Shown here: in pieces, positions 43,724 to 54,271 of the stretch | Numbering within the stretch: the first letter of the stretch is position 1 | How the letters are laid out: each line of letters opens with the position of its first letter | NCBI GenBank assembly: GCA_001247695.2 | Contig: LGRX02035263.1 | Coordinates: 1-64,000, forward strand | Reading direction: 5' to 3' | DNA from: Cymbomonas tetramitiformis | Taxonomy: Eukaryota > Chlorophyta > Pyramimonadophyceae > Pyramimonadales > Pyramimonadaceae | Length of the DNA: 64,000 nt | Position numbers and translations under genes: made by a program | Notes under the pieces: generated by a model | Database searches by the model: none | Seen by the model: the letters and a program-made list of their open reading frames with translations, nothing else | What the model was told of the DNA's origin: nothing

Positions 43724-44958
43724 CTCCCAAAAGCACGACATCGAAATATTGCCAATGCGGTAAAACGGACAGTCGTGGTCAACTCGTAACCTGCAAGAAT
43801 AAGGAACCCGACCATCAGCCCGGCCAATGCAAACGGCTGCATGTCGCAAAACTGCTACGATGCTATCGATGCAACAACAGTCCCAAGCTAAAACGGAAAG
43901 CAACAGAGGAAGCGGTGAAGCTGGACGATTTTGATCGCGCAAATGCCATAGGCTTCGCCACCCCCTTCACGGTGTCTCTCCCCGAAGATACGCTTAAACA
44001 TCTTGGAGAGCGGCACGCGAGTATGTGGACGGACAGCTTGGCCAAGGTCGAAGATTGGAGTAAGCCTGGAGTACTTGACGGGGCCGTACCGTTGACCGGA
44101 GGGAAATTGGAAGTTTTTCACACTTCTTCGGGAAGCGGAAACTCGAACGTCAATACCACCTTCTACGATACCCTCCTTGACGAGGAAGACCGAAGGCATT
44201 TGGACATTTTCGTCGAACACGTGAAGGCATACACCCTACAACACGTGAAGGGTAACTACACTCTTGAGAACTCCGCGTTTTTTATCAACATGGACCTTCA
44301 GCAACAACGCAAAAAGAAGCACGTCATTCTCTCGACGCTAACGGGGTGGCAACCATGGCATCTGGACCAACCTTTGAACAGACCCCTCGACGCGCCCGCC
44401 CATCACTTGGCGGTTATCGCATATCTTGGCCCATCCTCTCCGACGCGAATTTGCACGGCCCCACACGTGTCGGTGCATGAGATGTGTCAACGATTGGGCG
44501 CGTCCACGCTTCAAGGAATCAGCCCCGCCATTTTGGCTAGCGATAGGGATTTCATGGAGCAGTATCCGCTCATGCTCCCCAAGGAGCACCTCGACGCCTT
44601 CGCTGCCAATGTAGGCGGAAAGACACAAGTGCAGCTGGGCGATGGCGCCCTTGTGGGTGGGGTACACCAAGGGGTGGCCAACGCGGATCGCACGCCTCGT
44701 GTGGTTTTCTCCGCGAACTTGGCCTTGCGTGGTGTGGACTCCTACAACCCGGATGTGCAGTACAATCCGATGAACACGGCTTTGTACTGGGGGTTTTGGG
44801 AATTCGGCGTCAAGGAGTACGTCAAATACCTCTTAGCCGGCACGGACCTCGCCTCAACATGTGATGACGAACACAAGAAGATTCTCGCATCCTTGGCGGT
44901 GGATGTTTCAAAGGTTTCGAAGAAGGCAGTTGACTGCGCCGCAAAAATAGGAAAGTAG
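43724..44958 (+). CDS. Cys-rich zinc module fused to a 2-oxoglutarate/Fe(II) dioxygenase
   Basis: The frame is open from the splice acceptor at 43723 to the stop at 44958 (about 410 aa, 5' end missing, entry phase 1). Residues 10-50 hold closely spaced Cys/His (CQC, C24, C36, H40, CYRC), a PHD- or treble-clef-like zinc site. The C-terminal half has the double-stranded beta-helix signature: HLD at 44359-44367 (GWQPWHLDQP), and about 102 residues later GALVGGVHQGVANADRTPR, giving the distal His (44665) and the 2-oxoglutarate-binding Arg (44698). These are the three iron ligands plus the Arg of the superfamily. The substrate is unknown. A nucleic-acid base is a reasonable guess, since TET/JBP-type dioxygenases are known passengers of algal and fungal transposons, but the sequence does not prove it. 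Confidence 0.65.
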
Positions 44959-45086
44959 GAATGTACGAAACTTGGAGTTGGACTTATGTACCGCTTTTTA
45001 AGTTGTAGTTGACTTGATATATTACGCGACTAGAAAATACGATTTTAGAGATCGTCTCCGAGCCTCGTAATTATGTGATATATGTG

Positions 45087-45520
45087 GTTCCAAGGCCTAT
45101 TGCGACTCTTGCCCTGGAGTACGTTATTATGGTTGCATGCCTTGACCCTCGAAAACATGCGAGAATAATTCACCGCATTCTTCAATATCCGACATTCAAT
45201 TATTATTGTTTGGGAAATATGTCACTCGTTGCTAGACGACTCGCGAAAAGTCGACACCTGAATGTGGCTCCAATGCTCTCAGCACACCGCCGCATCGGGT
45301 GAAAGATGAACGGAAAATAGGTACTGCGTATCCGTGGGGGTGTGGGGGGGCGGAGCTTCCTAACGATTGTCCGCTGTAGTGGGGGATCCTATTGTGACTC
45401 TTGCCCTGGAGTACGTTATTATGGTTGCATGCCTTGACCCTCGAAAACATGCGAGAATATTTCACACAATAGCCGATTTCGATGGTAGTATGTATTCATC
45501 CGTGCTTGACGACTCCCGAA
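45087..45520 (+). repeat. coding-like direct repeat, two copies
   Basis: About 90 bp at 45097 and 45390 are almost identical and read, in a plus frame, LALEYVIMVACLDPRKHARI in both. A weaker third copy starts the next gene (45655, SVIATLAIM). Downstream parts also correspond loosely (ARRLAKS, LDDSRK). They may be duplicated exons of the Ulp1 gene. Confidence 0.6.
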
Positions 45521-45645
45521 AATATGTTGTAAATCTTCTCATGCCGTGGCAATAGTTCCGCATATTTTCGGTGGTCCAACATTCTTAATTTTGGGTATTC
45601 GGTGTCTTTGATATACAGGCAATTGAAGATTGGTGACTCCGCCTG

Positions 45646-46581
45646 ATGGGAATCCGGAGCGTCATTGCAACTTTAGCCATTATGATCAACAAACGGCTCA
45701 TACGGGCCTTATTATGTTTGATGGTGTACTCCGCCGTGAATCCTACTTCTCATGATGCGATCTTCGACGATAGCATCGCTCCCATGGGGTACGTGGTCCC
45801 CATCACGAGAACACCTTCCTCCACGACGCCCGCACAGGTGGCACTCACCACGACGGCCGGTGTTGGGCAGCAAAGGATACCGAACGCGTCGTGGAGGCGC
45901 GAGCACTTGCAACGGACTCGTAAAAACCGTATTCTCGCGTCCCGTGAACGACAACGTGCACGGTTGATGGGACGCGCCCGTCTTGCACAAAGAACTCGTC
46001 AACAGGCTGTGGCTATGGACATCGACCATGATATGTCCGCCATCATTCCTCCCTCCGCCGATGCGGCCGTGGCGACTACGGGTGTGCGCGAGGCACCGAT
46101 ACTCCGAGCTGACCATGCCCCTGTCCAAGCACCGCCTTCCGCCCCTGAGGTCGACGATCCACTACCTTGCACCCAACTTGCTCGGCAGGCCGTGGCCATG
46201 CTCCTCGACAAGGGTTTGTTACCTACAGCCGCCACCGTTCCTCCCTCCGCCGATGCGGCCGTGGCGACTACGGGTGTGCGCGAGGCACCGATACTCCGAG
46301 CCGACCATGCCCCTGTCCAAGCACCGCCTTCCGCCCCTGAGGTCGACGATCCACTACCTTGCACCCAGCTTGCTCAGCAGGCCGTGGCCATGCTCCTCGA
46401 CAAGGGTTTGTTACCTACAGCCGCCACCGGTCCTCCCTCCGCCGATGCGGCCGTGGCGACTACGGGTGTGCGCGAGGCACCGATACTCCGAGCCGACCAT
46501 GCCCCGGTCCAAGCACCGCCTTCCGCCCGTGAGGTCGACGATCCACTACCTTGTACCCAACTTGCTCAGCAGGCCGTGGCC
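45646..46581 (+). pseudogene. N-terminal part of Ulp1-protease gene, split by hAT insertion
   Basis: ATG at 45646. A basic segment (RTRKNRILASRERQRARLMG) precedes nearly identical 64-aa (192-bp) repeats, each with PPSADAAVATTGVREAPILR, QAPPSAPEVDDPLP and QAVAMLLDKGLLPTAAT. The third repeat is cut at 46581 by the hAT element and resumes at 57916 in the same phase: 936 bp, or 312 codons, precede the join, and the next codon is the ATG of MLLDKG. The repeats are Pro/Ala-rich and probably disordered. The true start could lie further upstream. Confidence 0.7.
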
Positions 46582-46599
46582 CAGGGCTCTTCATGAATA
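46582..46599 (+). repeat. left terminal inverted repeat of hAT element
   Basis: CAGGGCTCTTCATGAATA, preceded by the 8-bp duplication CCGTGGCC. Confidence 0.9.
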
Positions 46600-46604
46600 G
46601 GATT

Positions 46605-46770
46605 AGTAATCATGATTTTTGATTTGATTAGGCCTTATTTCCTATTAATCAAGTCATGATTTGGACCCCTACCGTACTAATCAAGTCATGATTTGGACCC
46701 TTTCCTATGAATCAAGTCATGATTTCGTCGCGAGCCTATAAATCATGACTTGATTCGAAACGTGATTACT
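46605..46770 (+). repeat. subterminal repeats of hAT left end
   Basis: Several copies of ATCAAGTCATGATTTGGACC and inverted forms, typical of subterminal transposase-binding repeats. The block starting AGTAATCATGATTTTTGATT recurs at 49470. Confidence 0.65.
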
Positions 46771-46945
46771 ATGCACGATTTTCCCGCGCCACCCGACGGA
46801 CTGACGCAGTTCCAGTTCTAGCCATCTATTCGTTGCGTCAGGTCTGTTCGACAGCCCACAATTTTCACTCCCCCGCAAAGCCGTTTTTCAGCTTCCGGCA
46901 ACACCACTGGTTCGTTCATTCAGCAGACCTCCTCATACCGACAAT

Positions 46946-49209
46946 ATGGGCCGACGGAAGAAAGAGCTCTCATCGAAGCAGCAAACACTTGCCGTCCAAC
47001 AGTTTCCGGTGTTGAAGAAACCCCTAGATCATATTGGAAAGCAAATAAAGGTCCCCGGCTCGTTTTGGACCCTAGCGTCAGGAAAGATGTCAGAAGACGA
47101 GAGCAACACCTTTTTCTTGTGTACTATCCGCGAGTTTTCGGTTGCGCATAAGAGCCCAGGAGAAGCGACACTTTCGCAGGCATTTCAATTACAAGAGATG
47201 GGCCCGACTGGTACGGGCAGCCTAGAGCTAGGAGATGCAAGCGGCGAGATTTTCTGGATGAAGTATCCCATGCCTTTTCTAGAATTGTTTTACGACACCT
47301 TTCCTTTGTCTGACGATCAGCAGAGTTCTCAAGCGCCTCAGCCTTTAGCTATTTCAGCAGACCAATCCAATAATCGTACCCCTCATCATCCCGACTTTCC
47401 GAAGCTTGCGTTCCCTGTCGCTGAAGTTTACAAATATTTCGCTGTCACTTCAGATACCCTATGTGAGATGGGGCCAAAGGTAGGACACTATGCTGCAGAG
47501 TTTGAGTGTACTATCGTTCACAATAATGACGGCAGAACGTGTGGGACAAAGCGCAAACTGTATCACAAGGCCGGTAAGGCAGTGAGCACCAGCAATCTCG
47601 TAACGCATATCCGAGAGAAGGCAAGCAAGTGCGATAGCCATAAGTCAGCTCTTTCAAACATCGATAAGAACAATAGTAAATATGCCGAGGTTGATGGCGA
47701 GCAGGTTTATAGTTTAAGGTATATAACTTCTCTGAATCCTTTGAGCATCATGTGGACCTGTTGTGGTTGCGTACAAAAGGCCTCTCTTTCAACATGACTA
47801 CTCAGACCGAGTTTAGGGACTACGTACGTGGATACGATCCGCGTGCTGCCTTCCCGCATTCCGAGACGCTTCGTCGGATTGCGGTGTGTGTCCAGCAACT
47901 GCAAAAGGAAGAACGTGTTGCTAGGACTGCTCGCCACATCAAGAAGTTTAAGGGCGGACAGTGCGTCGGGATCCAGCTTGATATGTGGACCGACACTGCA
48001 ACGCATACTGCGTATGCCGCTGTCACACAAACCACTTGCGAAGATTCAGAGGACGAGAATAGTGACAGTGCCGAACTTTTCCTGCGTAGTGAGGTAATGG
48101 AATTCGGTGTTTTCCCAATGAGTGCAAAGTCAGGGCCCAACATCCGAGTTTGGTTCGTAAAAGTGTTGAAGGACAATGGGATCCCTTACGATGCGGTTAG
48201 CGGAGTGACCCCAGATGGTGCTGCAGATGGTCAGTGTGCGCTCAGTCAGATTGAAGAAATATCGGAGAAGGTAGATACGTGCCTTTTGCACCAGTTGCAA
48301 CGTGGAGTTTTGTACAGCGTTGGGCTGGCTGGAGTGAAGTCGAAGAACCCGGAGTGCAAGTCTTTGCTTAGAAAGCACAATAGAGTTGTCATGCTCTCGC
48401 GCCAATCTCTCGCCTATGGTAAAGCTCTCAATATTGTACAGACCAAAGCTGGGGTACCAAGTCAGAGCATTTTGAACTTGGAGGTGACTGCAACCACACG
48501 ATGGGGGAATCAATTCAAGCAGATCAATAAAAATAACCTGTTGCGGCAAGCGATTGATGCAGAGTTACACGCGTACAAACAAGCAAACCGCAATAATTTA
48601 GATGCGATCGTGGAAACGAATGAGTCAGAAGAGGGCAGTAAGGTTGGCACACCAGTTGCTGCGGCAGACATCAGACTGCACTTGATTGATTGGGACAACT
48701 CCGAGGAACTTGAGAGTTTCTTGTCTTACCCTTTTGAGATTAAAGAAACCTTGGAGCACAGTGGTATTTGCACAGGAAGTCAAGCAATGATTTTGCTGCA
48801 CGACTTAAAGGAAGGCTTTTGTGACCCTGGTGCACATCTTGACGTGAAGGAATTCCCACTCAGCTTGAAGCTCATTCACCGTGAACGTGTCGTCAGCATC
48901 AGAGACGCTGAGGACTTGAGTTCAATCGTGACCACTGCGCGCAATGTCTTGAGTGATGAGCTTGAAAGTCGTATATTTGCTCTTCGTCCATCCAACTCAC
49001 GACTAATTCAGTGTTACATGACCAAACAGTTGGACAGTAAGACTTTTTTGTCACCTGCCCAACATGAGCTAGCTCGAACTCTGTACTTGGGTGCTATGCG
49101 GGCTGCAGCATCCATTCAAGATGAGACCAAAACGTATGCAAAGTTTCGGCCGGAAAGACCTCGTGTAAAAATGAGAAATACTCCGGAGTCACGCGTCACG
49201 CGAATGTGA
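46946..49209 (+). pseudogene. hAT transposase with BED zinc finger, frameshifted and truncated
   Basis: ATG at 46946. A BED-type finger spans about 47505-47645 (CTIVHNNDGRTCGTKRK, then TSNLVTHIREKASKCDSHK). Near 47716 the frame shifts by one base. The second frame continues NFSESFEHHVDLLWLRTKGL and SFNMTTQTEFRDYVRGYDPR, then the RNase H-like core (QLDMWTDTATHTAYAAVT; GVTPDGAADGQCALSQIEE; VDTCLLHQLQRGVLYSVG). It ends HELARTLYLGAMRAA followed by repeat-derived residues. The C-terminal dimerisation (hATC) domain is absent, replaced by a ~60-bp tandem repeat, so this copy is very unlikely to be active. Confidence 0.8.
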
Positions 49210-49330
49210 TAGGGGAGATGATAAATATTCCGGAGATGAGAAATACTCCGGAGTCACGCGTCACACGAATGTGATAGTGGCGATGAGAAATATTCCGGAG
49301 ATGAGAAGCCTCCCACGTGCTTGCGCCTAT
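49155..49330. repeat. ~60-bp tandem repeat replacing the hATC end
   Basis: Copies of GAGAAATACTCCGGAGTCAC and GAATGTGATAG, starting inside the last codons of the transposase frame. Confidence 0.75.
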
Positions 49331-49469
49331 CGCGGGAAATGAATGCAATGTGAATTGAACTTAAAACGTTCACCGCATATTGAGTGTAAATTACCCCTCG
49401 GATTTTAATTGATTGATTGATTGATTGATTATAATCGAAAATTCGAAGTATGGGTACTAATCACACTAG

Positions 49470-49662
49470 TAATCATGATTTTTGATTTGATTAGGCCTTA
49501 TTTCCTAAAAATCAAGTCATGATTTGGACCAACCCCGTACTAATCAAGTCATGAGTTGGACGATCGCGGTACTAGTCAAGTCATGATTCGGACCTTCGCC
49601 GTACTAATCAAATTATGATTTAAACACACTATTCGATGAAAATGATATTATCATATGTCATT
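49470..49662 (+). repeat. internal copy of hAT end sequences
   Basis: The first part repeats the left subterminal region (AGTAATCATGATTTTTGATT..., compare 46605) in direct orientation. The last part (AAACACACTATTCGATGAAA ATGATATT) is the inverted counterpart of 57820-57860 near the right end. The segment reads like the left end, minus its TIR, of an element whose right end is 57907. Confidence 0.65.
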
Positions 49663-49895
49663 TTTGGATTTATATATATTTCAAAAAAATCAGGGTTTAG
49701 TGATATTTATGCGCGAAATAGGGATACATAAAGGCAACACGGTAGAAAAGTGCAGTATGCGTACAATGAAAACGCCGAAATATGCATACATGTATCATTC
49801 TTTATTCAAATGTTTACGAGTAGAGTACTTTTCACCCTATACCGTCGAGGCATGACTGATACTATCAGTCAGGGCGGTCGACAAATCCTACTATT
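49663..49895. other. 3' flank of the methyltransferase gene
   Basis: AT-rich, no feature beyond the short intergenic spacer. Confidence 0.4.
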
Positions 49896-52800
49896 TTATT
49901 CATCATTCTCATCTTCCTCATCTGCATCATTCTCTTCTTCCTCAGATTCGGCAGTGGCCGCTTCCTTGCCCTTCGCCGTCGGTTCGCTCTTCTGTTTTGG
50001 CTTCGTCTCGGCGTCCTGATCGGGCTCGTTGTCGAAATTGATCAGCCGTTGCTGCGCAGAGCTGACCATGAACTGGTCGTGGTCGAAGCCGATCGCGTTC
50101 ATACCACACCTCATGGCGGCCATGGACGTCGAGCCGACGCCGCAGCAAGCGTCGAGAATCCAGTTGAGTGGATGGCCGTTCTCATCCATCTTGCCCGGAT
50201 TGTCACCGAGCATGTGGCACTGGATCAGCTCCATCAACAGAGCTTGGGGTTTCTGATGGTTATTCACGGCTTTGTTGTCGCGTTTGAACATCTGGTGCAC
50301 AACCGGGAAGCCGCGCAAAAGTGACGCGCGGCTCACACGTTCACCTTCTCCAGTATCAAAGTTGAACATCCACTCCGGCTTTTTAGTAGACTCCCCCTGG
50401 GCATCGCTCTTTACATGGTACCCCAGGACGCCACATTCAACGTCATTGTAGCGCACGGTCCTGTTGGGGTTCATGTTCACGTTCTGCTTGTGCCAGAAGA
50501 ACCGCTCCGCGCGGCCGGAGCAGTAATTGTCAATCACCTCCAGGAAATCGCTTTGTTGGACGAAACCGCAAAAGATAGCGATAGTCCATGCCGGGGCGGT
50601 GGTCTTGGCGTTGAAAGACTCCAGGAACGGTTGCACCTCCTCCTTGGTCATCGCGTCGGGAGTCTTCTCCTTGTCAAGGGCGTAATTGCAGTCGATGATC
50701 GTCCCCGTGAAGGGCAGCCTCGGGACGTCCTTCATATCGCTCATGCTGCCCTTGACGATCTTCCAACGAGGGAACATCGGCACGTTCGTCTCATGTGTGG
50801 GCTCGTCCTCCTCAAGGCCTGCCTCTCCTGGAACCTTAAGCTCCGGCCCCTCGGTCCGCGCCTCCCGATAGAGTTTGATGTCGACTTTCACCTCGACCTG
50901 TTGCAAGCCTAGGATGTGCCCCGCGCGTGGCGCCTGCGCTTCTTGGAGATTCGCCCGCGCGTTCTCGACGTAATTCAAGATCGCGTGCGGAACTTCCCCA
51001 GACCCCCCCGGCGCGCTCCCCCCTGAGTTGAAGGTAAGCAGCCGATCAACGACTCGATTTTCTCTTGGGAGCTCCAGTAGGGGGTGAACTCGGCCTTGAA
51101 TGCGTCCCAGGTTTGCAATCCCGCCGCGGACACCAAGTGCTTCTGCACCATGCGTTCCTTCTTGAACTGGCTTATCATCAGGCCCCCCTCTTTTACTGAC
51201 AACTCCTTGTTGAATAATCAGGCGCAGATACGTGTCCACCTTGTCGAACTCCGCCTCCCCCGCCAAGCCGCCCAAGTTAATCCAGAACGTCATACCCATG
51301 GATTTGGCATTGTGGAGAAACTGAGCTTCTTCCACCAAAATGCCTGCCCCTTTAGACGAGCCCGCTCCGTGGTCCCCGCCTCCTCGTTGCACCTCGTCTT
51401 CCATCTGCAAGTAAAAAAAACATTTTTAGAATGTCTTAAAATATAGAAAAGGATGCTTTGGGGGGGTAAACACTGTTTGAAGCAAAAGTAAAAAGTAATT
51501 TACCTGTCGGTTGGAGGTGCCTTTTTTGCCAGCTTTCTTGGCGGGTCCCTTAGCGGGCGAAGATGAGGCCTTGCGCTTTTTGGTCTTCGAAGCCAAAGGG
51601 TTTTTCATGCCCTTCAGGTCAAACCTTCTGTAAGCCTCCATGATCTTAACGCAGAGGTCCCACGTCTGCGGCCGGAAATTGGCAATTGTCCAGTGCATGA
51701 AGTAGTGGTTGATTTGCACGCCGCCGAACACAGAATGCTTGGACATCGCTACTTCCTTCACATGCGTCTCCATCGACTGGTTCAAGTGAGACATTACGGG
51801 GTACCAACTTGTGACCCGATCGAGGTGAGCGTTGATGTCATCCTCCAGCGTCTTCACCGTCACGTCTGCCTCAGGGAGGGTCTCAAGGTCTCCCTCGCGC
51901 TCAGACGTCTCCACATCCTCGATGTACTGGAATCCCTTGGGATATTTCTCGATATCCGGGACTGCAAATCCATGCTCTGATTCGAACTCCGCCATTTTTT
52001 GCACCAGCCCTCCGACCTCGTAATACCCAGGTTGATAAGAGGTACCCTCTTCGGTGTCCTCGGGGACACCGGCGACGAACTCGGAGATCAACGCATCTCG
52101 GTAAACCTTGTACACGACCCCATTCTTTTCGAAAAGGGTCGAACGAAGCCCTTGCATGAACTGAGTGTGGTCTTTGCCTTTCGTCTTCTGGTCGATTTGG
52201 TTCTGCATCTCGCCTAAGAACCGAATCATGTCAGGCGTGAGACCGATGTAGATCTTGCTCTCGAAGAACTGGAAAGCTATCTCCAACGGGATTTCCTCGT
52301 GACACTCGTCGGTGGCTTGATAACAGTGCTGGTGCCCAAAAACCTTGCCTCTGTATTTTCCCGCGAGAGCTTTTTTTATGGAGAATTCGGCACGGGTTTT
52401 GACATCGTCGATCGCAACAAGACCCGCATTGAAAGGGGCCCACGGGTTCTCCTTCCTGCTGTTCTTGATCTCGTTCACCCAGCCCCTCTCTTGATCCCGG
52501 CAGGCCTCGTACCCCGTCGCGTGGTACAGGCATCCAATGGGGAGACGAAACACACTCCCTTGCTCCGCCGCCTCGTCGGTCGACATCGGGTTCGGCCACC
52601 GGTGCTCCATCTCGATTTGCCTGCACAGCTTTGCTTTCTCCTCAAAATCCATCTTTGCTGCATGCTCCACTGTTAGCTTAGCGTGCCACCCATGTGCAGC
52701 CACCTCGGCTGCCTTCCTTGCCTCAGATGGGGTGGCCACTTGAGACATATCCACATTGGCGCCCGCTCCAGTAAAAGCTCTGGAGCCACTAGGTCCTTGA

Positions 52801-53947
52801 AGGGCGCGTTCGGCAGCACGCTGCACATCCGTTCTCCTGGCAGCCTGGGACAAGACGAAACTGTTCATTAGCTAATGAAAGCCTTCCGCCCCGGTCAGGG
52901 CTCAGGGCGCGCGGTTCGAGGCGGAAGGCGTTCATTAGCTAATGAACGCCTTCCGCCCCGGTCAGGGCTCAGGGCGCGCGGTTCGAGGCGGAAGGCGTTC
53001 ATTAGCTAATGAACGCTTTCCGCCCCGGTCCAGGCGCAGGGCGCGCGTTTCGGGGCCGAAAGCGTTCATTAGCTAATGAACACTTTCCGCCCCGGTCCAG
53101 GCGCAGGGCGCGCGTTTCGGGGCCGAAAGCGTTCATTAGCTAATGAACGCTTTCCGCCCCGGTCAGGGCTCAGGGCGCGCGTTTCGAGGCCGAAAGCGTT
53201 CATTAGCTAATGAACGCTTTCCGCCCCGGTCAGGGCTCAGGGCGCGCGTTTCGGGGCCGAAAGCGTTCATTAGCTAATGAACGCTTTCCGCCCCAGTTTA
53301 GGCTCAGGGCGCGCGTTTCGAGGCCGAAAGCGTTCATTAGCTAATGAACGCTTTCCGCCCCAGTCCAGGCGCAGGGCATGAAAGGGACGTACCGAAGCCT
53401 CTACAAATGGTACCTCGCCAGCAAGTCCGAGGTCATCGATCACTGCCGCTGGTCTCCTGCTTTGCCAGAAAGGAGCTGTAATCGACGCTTTCCACGCCTG
53501 GTTTACATAGCTCGCTAGATAGAATTCTTTGCTTTTATTTTCGTCTGCTGCTCTAGTTTTCAAACTTTGAAAAGCCAAAAGCCGATTTGTGTGCTTTGGA
53601 AGGCTCAAGGCTTCCTCAAAGTTTGCGCTGTCTAATTCGATCACAGTAAGCTTTCTGTTTCTGTACGCGACGAAATACAGAATTGGAGTCTCGTTCTCAA
53701 TGATACTGTACGCTACGCGTTTCTCAGGAACGAGGCTACCCCCGGTTACAGTCGAAGAAGTAAATTTAGGAAAACTAAAAATTATTTCTTCATTTTGCTC
53801 GGAAGGGTCCTCAGAGTGAATCAGTAATTGCAGACTGTCCGAAGGATCGTCGGCTTCAAGGGTTCTAACAATGCTCCACTTGTTACCAAGATAGAGCTGG
53901 AAAATATGTTGAGCCCTCAGTGCTTGAAATGTTTCGAGTGTCGCCAT
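49896..53947 (-). CDS. large protein with C-terminal beta-class DNA methyltransferase domain
   Basis: Three exons on the minus strand: 53947-53393 (185 aa), 52844-51504 (447 aa), 51404-49896 (502 aa plus stop), total 1134 aa. Introns are phase 0 with GTACGT/CCCAG and GTAAAT/TTGCAG ends. Exon 3 has motif order IV-X-I: DCNYAL in the motif IV position (50682-50693), NNHQKPQALLMELIQ as motif X (about 50224-50272), and DACCGVGSTSMAAM as the AdoMet-binding motif I (about 50133-50160). That order marks the beta class of N6-adenine/N4-cytosine enzymes. The usual (D/N/S)PP(Y/F) catalytic motif reads DCNY, so activity is uncertain. The middle part (WVNEIKNSRKENPW, then GKVFGHQHCYQATDE) is reminiscent of a ParB-like domain; this is a weak call. 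A Lys-rich linker (KKRKASSSPAKGPAKKAGKK) precedes intron 2, and the acidic C-terminus ends EEENDADEEDENDE. Confidence 0.7.
52863..53350. repeat. 67-bp tandem array built on an 18-bp palindrome (methyltransferase intron 1)
   Basis: Eight copies of GTTCATTAGCTAATGAAC at exact 67-bp steps (52863, 52930, 52997, 53064, 53131, 53198, 53265, 53332), one slightly altered. In several copies the palindrome extends on both sides (GGCGGAAGGC...GCCTTCCGCC, 38 bp in all). The array lies wholly inside the intron 53392-52845. Confidence 0.95.
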
Positions 53948-54271
53948 TGCGAAATGAGAGAAATTGGCTGTCAACTGTGAAAGGGGTGTGTGTGAAAGAA
54001 CTTTGAAAAAGTGATGTAACTTTAGCACAATAATAAAAGTCATTTCTGGCGGCTAAAAATGACATGTCGAATATCGATGTCAATTTTAATCAAAAATGAC
54101 ATGCGCTGTCGCTTTTTGATTCGGTCTGTTCAGATCAAGGATATGATTTTAAGATATCCTGGTGTCATTTGCGCTGAAATCGAGGATCGATCGATTCAGT
54201 AAGATAGAAATTCTTGGTTGACTCGCAAGTCTATATCATTTTTAGAACGTAAAAAACGGCTTCATAAGCTA
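53948..54271. promoter_or_regulatory. divergent intergenic region, presumed bidirectional promoter
   Basis: 324 bp between the methyltransferase ATG (53947, minus) and the first DUF7869 ATG (54272, plus). It is AT-rich. Short inverted similarities (AAAATGACATG/TGTCATTT) occur at about 54055-54170. Promoter function is inferred from position only. Confidence 0.45.

Noticed and set aside
47717..47778. Small intron in the hAT transposase instead of a frameshift
   Set aside because: The second frame upstream of the would-be acceptor (NFSESFEHHVDLLWLRTKG) is itself typical hAT sequence, so removing it would delete conserved residues.
52845..52868. ATG at 52868 as the start of a separate 480-aa protein
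   Set aside because: That ATG lies in the palindromic repeat. A CCCAG acceptor at 52845 and a phase-matched donor at 53392 make the frame exon 2 of a longer gene.
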